In this document: piece after piece, positions 15,201-29,300 of the stretch
Position numbering within the stretch: the first letter of the stretch is position 1
Layout: each line of letters starts with the position of its first letter
Source of the DNA: Diadema setosum
Taxonomy: Eukaryota > Echinodermata > Echinoidea > Diadematoida > Diadematidae
NCBI GenBank assembly: GCA_033980235.1
Contig: CM067065.1
Span: 28,150,655 to 28,214,654, forward strand
Length of the DNA stretch: 64,000 bases
Reading direction: 5' to 3'
Notes under the pieces: model-generated
What the model was told of the DNA's origin: nothing
The model's database searches: none
What the model saw: only the letters and a program-made list of their open reading frames with translations
Position numbers and translations under genes: made by a program

Positions 15201-18200
15201 TAATACTCAAAGCACAATACTTATTATAGGCATTCGTCATCGTGTGTAAAGAGTGCGACATTAGACATTAACAGAAAAAGTTTGAGTAGGAATAAACCCT
15301 CGGACGACATTTCTCTTTTTTAACCGGTTACATATTAGAAGAGAGGAGATACTGCCCTTTCCCATGATATATTGGCTTGCTGGAGCAAAACGTCTGGATC
15401 TTACTGTTAAATGTAGAATCAAGTGTTGTACAGAAAGGAAATACTGTGTAAAAAATAAATAAAAGATATAGTTTGAGGAGGAATAAACATTTGGACGACA
15501 TTTGTTTTTATAAACCATTTAAATATTTGAAAAGTAGAGATATTGGCCTTTCCAGTGATATATGTGGCATGCTGGAGCAAAACTTCTGAATCTTACTGTT
15601 CAAGGGAGAATCCGTGGTCATCACCTACAGTGTACATACTCATACACAGTGTATAGTATAGGCATTTATAGTGTGTGTAAAGAGTGCAACATCAGACATT
15701 AACAGAAAAGGTTTGAGTAGAAATAAATCTTCGGAAGATATTTCTTTTTGTTAACCGGTTACATATTTGATAAGAAGAAATACTGTCCTTTCCCCTGATA
15801 TATGTGGCTTGCTGGAGCAAAACGTCTGCATCTTACTGTTAAAGGTAGAATCCAGTGTTGTACAGAACGGAAATACTGTGTAAAAAAAGTAAATGAAAGG
15901 TATAGTTTGAGGAGGAATAAACATTTGGACGACATTTCTTTTTATAAACCATTTAGATATTTGAAAAGTAGAGATATTGGCCTTTCCAGTGATATCAAAT
16001 GTGGCATGCTGGAGCAAAACTTCTGAATCTTACTGTTCAAGGGAGAATCCGCGGTGATCACTCTATTATGTATACTCATAACACAGTGAATACGTATAGG
16101 CATTAGCCATTGTGCCTTAAGAGTGCGACATTAGCGATTGACAGAAAAAGTTTCAGTAGGAATAAACCTTCGGACGACATTTCTTTGTGTTAAACGTTTA
16201 TGTATTTGAAAAGAACAATTTTTGGCCTTTTCTGTGATATATGGGTATGCTGGAGCAAAACGTCTGGATCTTACTGTTAAATGTAGAATCAAGTGTTGTA
16301 CAGAAAGGAAATACTGTGTAAAAAATAAATAAAAGAAAGTTTGAGGAGGAATAAACATTTGGACGACATTTGTTTTTATAAACCATTTAAATATTTGAAA
16401 AGTAGAGATATTGGCCTTTCCAGTGATATATGTGGCATGCTGGAGCAAAACTTCTGAATCTTACTGTTCAAGGGAGAATCCGTGGTCATCACCTACAGTG
16501 TACATACTCATACACAGTGTATACGTATAGGCATTTATAGTGTGTGTAAAGAGTGCAACATCAGACATTAACAGAAAAGGTTTGAGTAGAAATAAATCTT
16601 CGGAAGATATTTCTTTTTGTTAACCGGTTACATATTTGATAAGAAGAAATACTGTCCTTTCCCCTGATATATGTGGCTTGCTGGAGCAAAACGTCTGCAT
16701 CTTACTGTTAAAGGTAGAATCCAGTGTTGTACAGAACGGAAATACTGTGTAAAAAAAGTAAATGAAAGGTATAGTTTGAGGAGGAATAAACATTTGGACG
16801 ACATTTCTTTTTATAAACCATTTAGATATTTGAAAAGTAGAGATATTGGCCTCTCCAGTGATATAATTATGTGGTATGTTGGAGCAAAACTTCTGAATCT
16901 TACTGTTTAAGGGAGAATCCGCGGTGATCACTCTATTATGTATACTCATAACACAGTGAATACGTATAGGCATTAGCCATTGTGCCTAAAGAGTGCGACA
17001 TTAGCGATTGACAGAAAAAGTTTCAGTAGGAATAAACCTTCGGACGACATTTCTTTGTGTTTAACGTTTATGTATTTGAAAAGAACAATTTTTGGCCTTT
17101 TCTGTGATATATGGGTATGCTGGAGCAAAACGTCTGGATCTTACTGTTAAAGGTAGAATGCAGGGATGTAGAAGCAAAAATTCTGTGTAGAATATTAATG
17201 AAAAATATTATAGTTTGAGTAGGAATAAACCCTTGGAAAACATTTCTTTTTATAAACCATTTAGATATTTGAAAAGTAGAGATATTGGCCTCTCCAGTGA
17301 TATAATTATGTGGTATGTTGGAGCAAAACTTCTGAATCTTACTGTTAAAGGTAGAATCCAGTGTTGTACAGAACGGAAATACTGTGTAAAAAAAAAAAGT
17401 AAATGAAAGGTATAGTTTGAGGAGGAATAAACCCTTGGAAGACATTTCTTTTAATAAACCATTTAGATATTTGAAAAGTACAGATATTGGCCTTTCCAGT
17501 GATATATGTGGCATGCTGGAGCAAAACTTCTGAATCTTACTGTTCAAGGGAGAATCCGCGGTGATCACTCTATTATGTGTACTCATAACACAGTGAATAC
17601 GTATAGGCATTAGCCATTGTGCCTTAAGAGTGCGACATTAGCGATTGACAGAAAAAGTTTCAGTAGGAATAAACCTTCGGACGACATTTCTTTGTGTTAA
17701 ACGTTTATGTATTTGAAAAGAACAATTTTTGACCTTTTCTGTGATATATGGGTATGCTGGAGCAAAACGTCTGGATCTCACTGTTAAAGGTAGAATGCAG
17801 GGATGTAGAAGCAAAAATTCTGTGTAGAATATAAATGAAAGATATTATAGTTTGAGTAGGAATAAACCCTTGGAAAACATTTCTTTTTATAAACCATTTA
17901 GATATTTGAAAAGTAGAGATATTGGCCTCTCCAGTGATATAATTATGTGGTATGTTGGAGCAAAACTTCTGAATCTTACTGTTTAAGGGAGAATCCGCGG
18001 TGATCACTCTAATGTGAATAGTCATAACACAGTGTACGTATAGGCATTTGTCATTGTGCATAAACAGTGCGACATTAGACATTAACAGAAAAAGTTCGAG
18101 TAGGAATAAACCCTCAGACGACATTTCTTTTTGTTAACCGTTTACATATTTGAAGAGAAGAGATATTGCTCTTTCCCATGATATATGTGGCATGCTGGAG

Positions 18201-18899
18201 CAAAACGTCAGGGTCTTACTGTTAAAGGTAGAATGCAGTGTTGTACAGAACGGAAATACTGTGTAAAAAATAAATGAAAGATATAGTATGAGGGGGAATA
18301 AACATTTTGAACGACATTTCTTTTTAGAAACCATTTAGATATTTGAAAAGTAGAGATATTGGCCTATCCAGTGATATGAGGCATGCTGGAGCAAAACTTC
18401 TGAATCTTACTGTTCAAGGGAGAATCCGCGGGCATCACCTATACAGTGTGCATAATACTCAAAGCACAATACTTATTATAGGCATTCGTCATCGTGTGTA
18501 AAGAGTGCGACATTAGACATTAACAGAAAAAGTTTGAGTAGGAATAAACCCTCGGACGACATTTCTCTTTTTTAACCGGTTACATATTAGAAGAGAGGAG
18601 ATACTGCCCTTTCCCATGATATATTGGCTTGCTGGAGCAAAACGTCTGGATCTTACTGTTAAATGTAGAATCAAGTGTTGTACAGAAAGGAAATACTGTG
18701 TAAAAAATAAATAAAAGATATAGTTTGAGGAGGAATAAACATTTGGACGACATTTGTTTTTATAAACCATTTAAATATTTGAAAAGTAGAGATATTGGCC
18801 TTTCCAGTGATATATGTGGCATGCTGGAGCAAAACTTCTGAATCTTACTGTTCAAGGGAGAATCCGTGGTCATCACCTACAGTGTACATACTCATACAC
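9236..18899. repeat. About 3,252-bp higher-order repeat, three tandem copies
   Basis: The marker variant GATATCAAATGTGGC recurs at about 9,490, 12,741 and 15,992 (spacing 3,251-3,252). Whole blocks match at that offset: about 9,248-12,498, 12,499-15,750 and 15,751-18,899. Copies differ by few bases, for example the A-run after ATACTGTGT near 10,886 versus 14,138. The third copy ends at a junction near 18,900, where GTGTTTACGTATAGG replaces GTGTATAGTATAGG. Confidence 0.9.
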
Positions 18900-20319
18900 A
18901 GTGTTTACGTATAGGCATTTATAGTGTGTGTAAAGAGTGCAACATCAGACATTAACAGAAAAGGTTTGAGTAGAAATAAATCTTCGGAAGATATTTCTTT
19001 TTGTTAACCGGTTACATATTTGATAAGAAGAAATACTGTCCTTTCCCCTGATATATGTGGCTTGCTGGAGCAAAACGTCTGCATCTTACTGTTAAAGGTA
19101 GAATCCAGTGTTGTACAGAACAGAAATACTGTGTAAAAAAAAGTAAATGAAAGGTATAGTTTGAGGAGGAATAAACATTTGGACGACATTTCTTTTTATA
19201 AACCATTTAGATATTTGAAAAGTAGAGATATTGGCCTTTCCAGTAATATATGTGGCATGCTGGAGCAAAACTTCTGAATCTTACTGTTCAAGGGAGAATC
19301 CGCGGTGATCACTCTATTATATGTATACTCATAACACAGTGAATACGTATAGGCATTAGCCATTGTGCCTAAAGAGTGCGACATTAGCGATTGACAGAAA
19401 AAGTTTCAGTAGGAATAAACCTTCGGACGACATTTCTTTGTGTTTAACGTTTATGTATATGAAAAGAACAATTTTTGGCCTTTTCTGTGATATATGGGTA
19501 TGCTGGAGCAAAACGTCTGGATCTTACTGTTAAAGGTAGAATGCAGGGATGTAGAAGCAAAAATTCTGTGTAGAATATTAATGAAAGATATTATAATTTG
19601 AGTAGGAATAAACCCTTGGAAAACATTTCTTTTTATAAACCATTTAGATATTTGAAAAGTAGAGATATTGGCCTCTCCAGTGATATAATTATGTGGTATG
19701 TTGAAGCAAAACTTCTGAATCTTACTGTTAAAGGTAGAATCCAGTGTTGTACAGAACGGAAATACTGTGTAAAAAAAAAGTAAATGAAAGGTATAGTTGA
19801 AGAGGAATAAACATTTGGACGACATTTCTTTTTATAAACCATTTTTATATTTGAAAAGAAGAGATATTGGCCTTTCCAGTGATATATGTGGCATGCTGGA
19901 GCAAAACTCCTGAATCTTACTGTTCAAGGGAGAATACGCGGTGATCAGTCTATTATGTATACTCATAGCACAGCTAGTGTAAAGGCATTCGTCATTGGGC
20001 GTAAAGAGTGCGACACTAGACATTAACAGAAAAACTTTGAGTAGGAATAAACCCTCGGAAGACATTTCTTTTTGTTAACCGTATACATATTTGAAGAGAA
20101 GAGATACTGCCCTTTTCCGTGATATGTTTCATGCTGGAGCAAAACTTCTGAATCTTACTGTTCAAGGGAGAATCCGTGGTCATCACCTACAGTGTACATA
20201 CTTGTACTCATACACAGTGTATACGTATAGGCATTCATATTGTGTGTAAAGAGTGCAACATCAGACATTAAAAGAAAAGGTTTGAATAGAAATAAATCTT
20301 CGGAAGATATTTCTTTTTG
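18900..20319. repeat. Satellite junction block, re-use of the 8.2-9.2 kb segment
   Basis: From about 19,310 the sequence matches 8,240 onward at an offset of 11,066. It shares the rare variants GTTGAAGCAAAAC, GAATACGCGGTGATCAG and ATTGGGCGTAAAGAGTGCG. The offset becomes 11,072 after a 6-bp insertion (ACTTGTACTC) near 20,200. This is a segmental duplication inside the array. Confidence 0.85.
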
Positions 20320-23300
20320 TTAACCGGTTACATATTTGATAAGAAGAAATACTGTCCTTTCCCCTGATATATGTGGCTTGCTGGAGCAAAACGTCTGCAT
20401 CTTACTGTTAAAGGTAGAATCCAGTGTTGTACAGAACGGAAATACTGTGTAAAAAAAGTAAATGAAAGGTATAGTTTGAGGAGGAATAAACATTTGGACG
20501 ACATTTCTTTTTATAAACCATTTAGATATTTGAAAAGTAGAGATATTGGCCTTTCCAGTGATATCAAATGTGGCATGCTGGAGCAAAACTTCTGAATCTT
20601 ACTGTTCAAGGGAGAATCCGCGGTGATCACTCTATTATGTATACTCATAACACAGTGAATACGTATAGGCATTAGCCATTGTGCCTTAAGAGTGCGACAT
20701 TAGCGATTGACAGAAAAAGTTTCAGTAGGAATAAACCTTCGGACGACATTTCTTTGTGTTAAACGTTTATGTATTTGAAAAGAACAATTTTTGGCCTTTT
20801 CTGTGATATATGGGTATGCTGGAGCAAAACGTCTGGATCTTACTGTTAAATGTAGAATCAAGTGTTGTACAGAAAGGAAATACTGTGTAAAAAATAAATA
20901 AAAGAAAGTTTGAGGAGGAATAAACATTTGGACGACATTTGTTTTTATAAACCATTTAAATATTTGAAAAGTAGAGATATTGGCCTTTCCAGTGATATAT
21001 GTGGCATGCTGGAGCAAAACTTCTGAATCTTACTGTTCAAGGGAGAATCCGTGGTCATCACCTACAGTGTACATACTCATACACAGTGTATACGTATAGG
21101 CATTTATAGTGTGTGTAAAGAGTGCAACATCAGACATTAACAGAAAAGGTTTGAGTAGAAATAAATCTTCGGAAGATATTTCTTTTTGTTAACCGGTTAC
21201 ATATTTGATAAGAAGAAATACTGTCCTTTCCCCTGATATATGTGGCTTGCTGGAGCAAAACGTCTGCATCTTACTGTTAAAGGTAGAATCCAGTGTTGTA
21301 CAGAACGGAAATACTGTGTAAAAAAAGTAAATGAAAGGTATAGTTTGAGGAGGAATAAACATTTGGACGACATTTCTTTTTATAAACCATTTAGATATTT
21401 GAAAAGTAGAGATATTGGCCTCTCCAGTGATATAATTATGTGGTATGTTGGAGCAAAACTTCTGAATCTTACTGTTTAAGGGAGAATCCGCGGTGATCAC
21501 TCTATTATGTATACTCATAACACAGTGAATACGTATAGGCATTAGCCATTGTGCCTAAAGAGTGCGACATTAGCGATTGACAGAAAAAGTTTCAGTAGGA
21601 ATAAACCTTCGGACGACATTTCTTTGTGTTTAACGTTTATGTATTTGAAAAGAACAATTTTTGGCCTTTTCTGTGATATATGGGTATGCTGGAGCAAAAC
21701 GTCTGGATCTTACTGTTAAAGGTAGAATGCAGGGATGTAGAAGCAAAAATTCTGTGTAGAATATTAATGAAAAATATTATAGTTTGAGTAGGAATAAACC
21801 CTTGGAAAACATTTCTTTTTATAAACCATTTAGATATTTGAAAAGTAGAGATATTGGCCTCTCCAGTGATATAATTATGTGGTATGTTGGAGCAAAACTT
21901 CTGAATCTTACTGTTAAAGGTAGAATCCAGTGTTGTACAGAACGGAAATACTGTGTAAAAAAAAAAAGTAAATGAAAGGTATAGTTTGAGGAGGAATAAA
22001 CCCTTGGAAGACATTTCTTTTAATAAACCATTTAGATATTTGAAAAGTACAGATATTGGCCTTTCCAGTGATATATGTGGCATGCTGGAGCAAAACTTCT
22101 GAATCTTACTGTTCAAGGGAGAATCCGCGGTGATCACTCTATTATGTGTACTCATAACACAGTGAATACGTATAGGCATTAGCCATTGTGCCTTAAGAGT
22201 GCGACATTAGCGATTGACAGAAAAAGTTTCAGTAGGAATAAACCTTCGGACGACATTTCTTTGTGTTAAACGTTTATGTATTTGAAAAGAACAATTTTTG
22301 ACCTTTTCTGTGATATATGGGTATGCTGGAGCAAAACGTCTGGATCTCACTGTTAAAGGTAGAATGCAGGGATGTAGAAGCAAAAATTCTGTGTAGAATA
22401 TAAATGAAAGATATTATAGTTTGAGTAGGAATAAACCCTTGGAAAACATTTCTTTTTATAAACCATTTAGATATTTGAAAAGTAGAGATATTGGCCTCTC
22501 CAGTGATATAATTATGTGGTATGTTGGAGCAAAACTTCTGAATCTTACTGTTTAAGGGAGAATCCGCGGTGATCACTCTAATGTGAATAGTCATAACACA
22601 GTGTACGTATAGGCATTTGTCATTGTGCATAAACAGTGCGACATTAGACATTAACAGAAAAAGTTCGAGTAGGAATAAACCCTCAGACGACATTTCTTTT
22701 TGTTAACCGTTTACATATTTGAAGAGAAGAGATATTGCTCTTTCCCATGATATATGTGGCATGCTGGAGCAAAACGTCAGGGTCTTACTGTTAAAGGTAG
22801 AATGCAGTGTTGTACAGAACGGAAATACTGTGTAAAAAATAAATGAAAGATATAGTATGAGGGGGAATAAACATTTTGAACGACATTTCTTTTTAGAAAC
22901 CATTTAGATATTTGAAAAGTAGAGATATTGGCCTATCCAGTGATATGAGGCATGCTGGAGCAAAACTTCTGAATCTTACTGTTCAAGGGAGAATCCGCGG
23001 GCATCACCTATACAGTGTGCATAATACTCAAAGCACAATACTTATTATAGGCATTCGTCATCGTGTGTAAAGAGTGCGACATTAGACATTAACAGAAAAA
23101 GTTTGAGTAGGAATAAACCCTCGGACGACATTTCTCTTTTTTAACCGGTTACATATTAGAAGAGAGGAGATACTGCCCTTTCCCATGATATATTGGCTTG
23201 CTGGAGCAAAACGTCTGGATCTTACTGTTAAATGTAGAATCAAGTGTTGTACAGAAAGGAAATACTGTGTAAAAAATAAATAAAAGATATAGTTTGAGGA

Positions 23301-23469
23301 GGAATAAACATTTGGACGACATTTGTTTTTATAAACCATTTAAATATTTGAAAAGTAGAGATATTGGCCTTTCCAGTGATATATGTGGCATGCTGGAGCA
23401 AAACTTCTGAATCTTACTGTTCAAGGGAGAATCCGTGGTCATCACCTACAGTGTACATACTCATACACA
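20320..23469. repeat. Fourth copy of the 3.25-kb higher-order repeat
   Basis: This block matches 15,751-18,899 at an offset of 4,569, and the match continues past the unit end: both copies share GTGTTTACGTATAGG (18,901 and 23,470) and the following monomers. The last amplification unit here was therefore about 4.57 kb, one 3.25-kb repeat plus about three dimers. Confidence 0.88.
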
Positions 23470-24930
23470 GTGTTTACGTATAGGCATTTATAGTGTGTGT
23501 AAAGAGTGCAACATCAGACATTAACAGAAAAGGTTTGAGTAGAAATAAATCTTCGGAAGATATTTCTTTTTGTTAACCGGTTACATATTTGATAAGAAGA
23601 AATACTGTCCTTTCCCCTGATATATGTGGCTTGCTGGAGCAAAACGTCTGCATCTTACTGTTAAAGGTAGAATCCAGTGTTGTACAGAACAGAAATACTG
23701 TGTAAAAAAAAGTAAATGAAAGGTATAGTTTGAGGAGGAATAAACATTTGGACGACATTTCTTTTTATAAACCATTTAGATATTTGAAAAGTAGAGATAT
23801 TGGCCTTTCCAGTAATATATGTGGCATGCTGGAGCAAAACTTCTGAATCTTACTGTTCAAGGGAGAATCCGCGGTGATCACTCTATTATGTATACTCATA
23901 ACACAGTGAATACGTGATAGGCATTAGCCATTGTGCCTAAAGAGTGCGACATTAGCGATTGACAGAAAAAGTTTCAGTAGGAATAAACCTTCGGACGACA
24001 TTTCTTTGTGTTTAACGTTTATGTATTTGAAAAGAACAATTTTTGACCTTTTCTGTGATATATGGGTATGCTGGAGCAAAACGTCTGGATCTTACTGTTA
24101 AAGGTAGAATGCAGGGATGTAGAAGCAAAAATTCTGTGTAGAATATTAATGAAAGATATTATAGTTTGAGTAGGAATAAACCCTTGGAAAACATTTTTTT
24201 TTATAAACCATTTAGATATTTGAAAAGTAGAGATATTGGCCTCTCCAGTGATATAATTATGTGGTATGTTGGAGCAAAACTTCTGAATCTTACTGTTTAA
24301 GGGAGAATCCGCGGTGATCACTCTATTATATGTATACTCATAACACAGTGTACACGTATAGGCATTAGCCATTGTGCCTAAAGAGTGCGACATTAGCGAT
24401 TGACAGAAAAAGTTTCAGTAGGAATAAACCTTCGGACGACATTTCTTTGTGTTTAACGTTTATGTATATGAAAAGAACAATTTTTGGCCTTTTCTGTGAT
24501 ATATGGGTATGCTGGAGCAAAACGTCTGGATCTTACTGTTAAAGGTAGAATGCAGGGATGTAGAAGCAAAAATTCTGTGTAGAATATTAATGAAAGATAT
24601 TATAGTTTGAGTAGGAATAAACCCTTGGAAAACATTTCTTTTTATAAACCATTTAGATATTTGAAAAGTAGAGATATTGGCCTCTTCAGTGATATAATTA
24701 TGTGGTATGTTGAAGCAAAACTTCTGAATCTTACTGTTAAAGGTAGAATCCAGTGTTGTACAGAACGGAAATACTGTGTAAAAAAAAAGTAAATGAAAGG
24801 TATAGTTGAAGAGGAATAAACATTTGGACGACATTTCTTTTTATAAACCATTTTTATATTTGAAAAGTAGAGATATTGGCCTTTCCAGTGATATATGTGG
24901 CATGCTGGAGCAAAACTCCTGAATCTTACT
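23470..24930. repeat. Right end of the main satellite block before a transposon insertion
   Basis: Ordinary A and B monomers continue to GAATCTTACT at 24,921-24,930 and stop mid-monomer. The monomer resumes in phase at 26,331, so the break is an insertion and not the array end. Confidence 0.9.
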
Positions 24931-26330
24931 CAGTCAGACCGCAACGCTGCTGTTAATGAGCTCAAATCAAAAATTTATCGTACGCGCAGGTTTTTGCGCA
25001 TGTCCTTCTCAGCACCCGAGATTTTGCGAGATAATTCAGAGACAAAGTGCATGGTCTACGAGATTCACTTATTGGCGACATGAAGATCTACTATCCGTGA
25101 CTAATGGACATGGTTTGTGAATATTTGAAATAAATCACACCTTTTAATGCTTACATTATACAAAATGAGCTTATGATATCATTATTCATATCTCTGCATT
25201 ATATCGATATTTTCCAAACGACCCTGAGACAAATTAGAACAAGGCTTTCTATTTATTGCCAACCCGACCCGTTCATAGGTTGAATCACCACATGAATGAT
25301 AGTCAACGTTTTAGATATACCTGTTATAATAGCACACTAAGAACTGAATTGGTCCCTCGCTTAGAAAACAATAAAAATTGAAAGTCTCGTCGAGTAAAAA
25401 TCATAGTGTGGCAATTTGAGATACATGCGCTCCCAGGGTATCATTAGATAAATTACTCAGCGATGTATACAGTGGATTAATAAGGAATAATTATTCTAAT
25501 ACCAAAAAGAGAGCCCCAAAGAACTCATGTGTGCAAACACAGTGCTAGATCTTTTATTATTGATTTGTATGCTACTTATTAATGCACTCTACTCTTATCT
25601 AGTTGTGCCGGCAAAAAAAAAGTTCAAGCCAAAGTTGAGCTGTCGATCAGAGTGGAGTGTTGTTCTTGTTGTTTACGTGGAGATCTTACACCAGCTGCAG
25701 TTGCCTGAACCTGAGCGCGTATACACACATTGTGCGCGCGCACACACACTCACCATAGGGTCCTACACTGTCATCTACACACAGTGTATTACTGTTATGT
25801 AGACTTTACTGTCATTCCGCGAGGTGCGTTCAACTCTCCACTCAGAGGGAATTAACCAATCAGAAATGCGTATTCGCGGCAAACTGAAATCTCGTCAAAA
25901 ATTAACTGTACAACGCAATGATTTATTCGCCAACCTGACCCGTTCATAGGATCAGTCCACATAAAGTCATTATGTTTTCATAGAATGATATTTCCTCTTT
26001 CATTTTATACCTCTTCCATTTTGGTCCACCTTAATTTCGTCGGTCTAGTGTACCCCTTAAGAAGAATGAAAAATATGCAAATTTTGTGTTTTATAACTTC
26101 CTTGTTCAGTATATTTTATATGTCATAACCTTTCAAGTGGTCGAATTTCATCAAAGTACAACTCTTCAGCTTTTTATCGTTATATAAATCATGAAGATTG
26201 ATAATGTCGTTTAGATTTACAGACACTCTAAAAATGTGGTCTCCCAGCTCATTACGTATTCATGTCCGCGAGGTCCATGCATACGCGTACGATAAATGCG
26301 AAGGCTTTTCAGGACGTTGCGGTCTGACTG
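24931..26330. mobile_element. 1,400-bp non-autonomous DNA transposon in the satellite
   Basis: The element starts CAGTCAGACCGCAACG (24,931-24,946) and ends with its exact reverse complement (26,315-26,330). The flanking TACT (24,927-24,930 and 26,331-26,334) is a 4-bp target duplication, because the uninterrupted satellite reads CTTACTGTT. A second inverted pair, ATTTATCGTACGCG at 24,973-24,986 and 26,284-26,297, lies inside the ends. Internally a CCAACCYGACCCGTTCATAG motif occurs directly twice (about 25,260 and 25,930), and an alternating GTGCGCGCGCACACAC tract lies near 25,731. Short reading frames here (for example 25,527-25,802) show no domain I recognise, so it probably depends on a transposase made elsewhere. 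The superfamily is undetermined; a 4-bp duplication rules out Tc1/mariner (TA) and hAT (8 bp). Confidence 0.9.
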
Positions 26331-29300
26331 TACTGTTTAAGGGAGAATACGCGGTGATCAGTCTATTATGTATACTCATAGCACAGCTAGTGTAAAGGCA
26401 TTCGTCATTGTGCGTAAAGAGTGCGACACTAGACATTAACAGAAAAACTTTGAGTAGGAATAAACCCTCGGAAGACATTTCTTTTTGTTAACCGTATACA
26501 TATTTGAAGAGAAGAGATACTGCCCTTTTCCGTGATATGTTTCATGCTGGAGCAAAACTTCTGAATCTTACTGTTCAAGGGAGAATCCGTGGTCATCACC
26601 TACAGTGTACATACTTGTACTCATACACAGTGTATACGTATAGGCATTCATATTGTGTGTAAAGAGTGCAACATCAGACATTAAAAGAAAAGGTTTGAAT
26701 AGAAATAAATCTTCGGAAGATATTTCTTTTTGTTAACCGGTTACATATTTGATAAGAAGAAATACTGTCCTTTCCCCTGATATATGTGGCTTGCTGGAGC
26801 AAAACGTCTGCATCTTACTGTTAAAGGTAGAATTCAGTGTTGTACAGAACGGAAATACTGTGTAAAAAAAGTAAATGAAAGGTATAGTTTGAGGAGGAAT
26901 AAACATTTGGACGACATTTCTTTTTATAAACCATTTAGATATTTGAAAAGTAGAGATATTGGCCTTTCCAGTGACATATGTGGCATGCTGGAGCAAAACT
27001 TCTGAATCTTACTGTTCAAGGGAGAATCCGCGGTGATCACTCTATTATGTATACTCATAACACAGTGAATACGTATAGGCATTAGCCATTGTGCCTAAAG
27101 AGTGCGACATTAGCGATTGACAGAAAAAGTTTCAGTAGGAATAAACCTTCGGACGACATTTCTTTGTGTTTAACGTTTATGTATTTGAAAAGAACAATTT
27201 TTGGCCTTTTCTGTGATATATGGGTATGCTGGAGCAAAACGTCTGGATCTTACTGTTAAAGGTAGAATGCAGGGATGTAGAAGCAAAAATTCTGTGTAGA
27301 ATATTAATGAAAGATATTATAGTTTGAGTAGGAATAAACCCTTGGAAAACATTTCTTTTTATAAACCATTTAGATATTTGAAAAGTAGAGATATTGGCCT
27401 TTCCAGTGATATATGTGGCATGCTGGAGCAAAACTTCTGAATCTTACTGTTCAAGGGAGAATCCGCGGTGATCACTCTATTATGTATACTCATAACACAG
27501 TGAATACGTATTAGGCATTAGCCATTGTGCCTAAAGAGTGCGAGTTAGATATTTGAAAAGTAGAGATATTGGCCTTTCCAGTGATATATGAGGCATGCTG
27601 GAGCAAAACTTCTGAATCTTACTGTTCAAGGGAGAATTAGCGGGCATCACCTATACAGTGTGCATAATACTCATAGCACAATACTTATTATAGGTATTCG
27701 TCATCGTGTGTATAAGTGCGACCTTAGACACTAACAGAAAAAGATTGAGTAGGAATAAACCATCGGACGACATTTCTCTTTTTTAACCGGTTACATGTTT
27801 GAAGAGAGGAGATACTGCCCTTTCCCATGATATATGGCTTACTGGGGCAAAACGTTTGGATCTTACTGTTAAAGGTAGAATCCAGTGTTGTACAGAACGG
27901 AAATACTGTGTAAAAAATAAATGAAAGATGTAGTTTGAGGAGGAATAAACATTTGGACGACATTTCTTTTTATAAACCTTTTAAATATTTGAAAAGGAGA
28001 GATATTGGCCTTTCCAGTGATATAATGAGGCTTGCTGGAGCAAAACTCCTGAATCTTACTGTTCAAGGGAGAATACGCGGTGATCAGTCTATTATGTATA
28101 CTCATAGCACAGTGTATACGTATAGCATTCGTCATTGTGCGTAAGGAGCGATGCGACATTAACGATTGACAGAAAAAGTCTGAGTAGGAATAAACCCTCG
28201 GACATCATTTCTTTTTGTAAACCGTTTATGTATTTGAAGAGATATTGCTCTTACCCATGATATATGTTTCACGCTGGAGTAAAACGTCAGGATCAATCCA
28301 ACGTTCTACAGAACGGAAATACTGGGTAAAAAATAAATGAAAGATATAGTTTGAGGAGGAATAAACATTTGAACGACAATTCTTTTTATTAACCATTTAA
28401 ATACTTGAAAAGTAGAGATATTGGCCTTTCCTGTGATATATGTGGCTTGCTGGAGCAAAACGTCAGGATCTTACTGTTAAAGGTAGAATCCAGTGTTGTA
28501 CAGAACGGAAATACTGTGTAAAAAAGTAAATGAAAGATGTAGTTTGAGAAGGAATACACATTTGGACGACATTTCTTTTTATAAACCATTTAAATATTTG
28601 AAAAGTAGAGATATTGGCCTTTCCAGTGATATATGTGGTATGCTGGAGCAAAACTTCTGAATCTTACTGTTTAAGGGAGAATGCTGGAGCAAAACTTCTG
28701 AATCTTACTGTTTAAGGGAGAATCCGCGGTGATCATTCTATGATGTAATAGCAAAGTGTACATACGTATGGGTGTTTGTCATTGTGCGTGAAGAGGGCGA
28801 CATCGAACGATTGACATAAAAATTTTGAGTAGGAATAAACCCTTGGACGACATTTCTTTTTGTAAACCATTTACATATTTGAAAAGTAGAGTTATTGGCC
28901 TTTCCAGTGATATATGTGGCATACTGGAGCAAGCAAAACTTCTGAATCTTACTGTTCAAGGAACCGTTCGCTAGGAATAAACCCTTGGACGACATTTCTT
29001 TTTACAAATCGATTATATGGCGTGCCGGAGCAAAACGTCTGAATCCTACTTTTAAAGGCAGAATCGAGTTAAGATAGAGACCGAATATACCAGGCAAAAA
29101 TGAATTTTGATAAACATTATTTAAGTAAGAATAAACCGTTAGATTTACATTTCTTGTCGTAAACCCTTTACATTGTTTAACAGAGGAGATATTGTATTTT
29201 TCTATAGTGAGATGAGTAATGATGCAGTTTCAATTTTTAAGGTAAAATCGAATGTTATATAGAGCAAAATCACAATGGAAAAATGAATTTTTGAGAGAAA

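Larger units (their letters stand above)
1..24930. repeat. Complex A/B dimeric satellite array, left end outside window
   Basis: Two related monomers alternate over the whole stretch. Both start near AGGAATAAAC, run through ATATTTGAAAAGTAGAGATA and GCTGGAGCAAAAC, and reach TCTTACTGTT; this shared part is roughly 125 bp. Monomer A (about 195 bp) then has CAGTGTTGTACAGAACGG and GGAAATACTGTGTAA. Monomer B (about 240 bp) instead has GGTGATCACTCTATTATG, CATAACACAGTGAATACG and AGAGTGCGACATTAG. One A plus one B makes a dimer of about 435 bp. Short reading frames recur on both strands with the repeat period and differ by indels in A-runs, so I do not call them genes. I do not recognise the family. 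A centromeric, subtelomeric or heterochromatic location is possible but not shown. Confidence 0.95.

Noticed and set aside
25527..25802. 91-codon frame inside the 1,400-bp transposon
   Set aside because: It is hydrophobic at the start, then low-complexity, with no transposase motif and no supporting context.
1..29000. Many 60-180-codon reading frames on both strands in the satellite
   Set aside because: They recur with the repeat period, overlap in several frames, change length with A-run indels and resemble no protein family.
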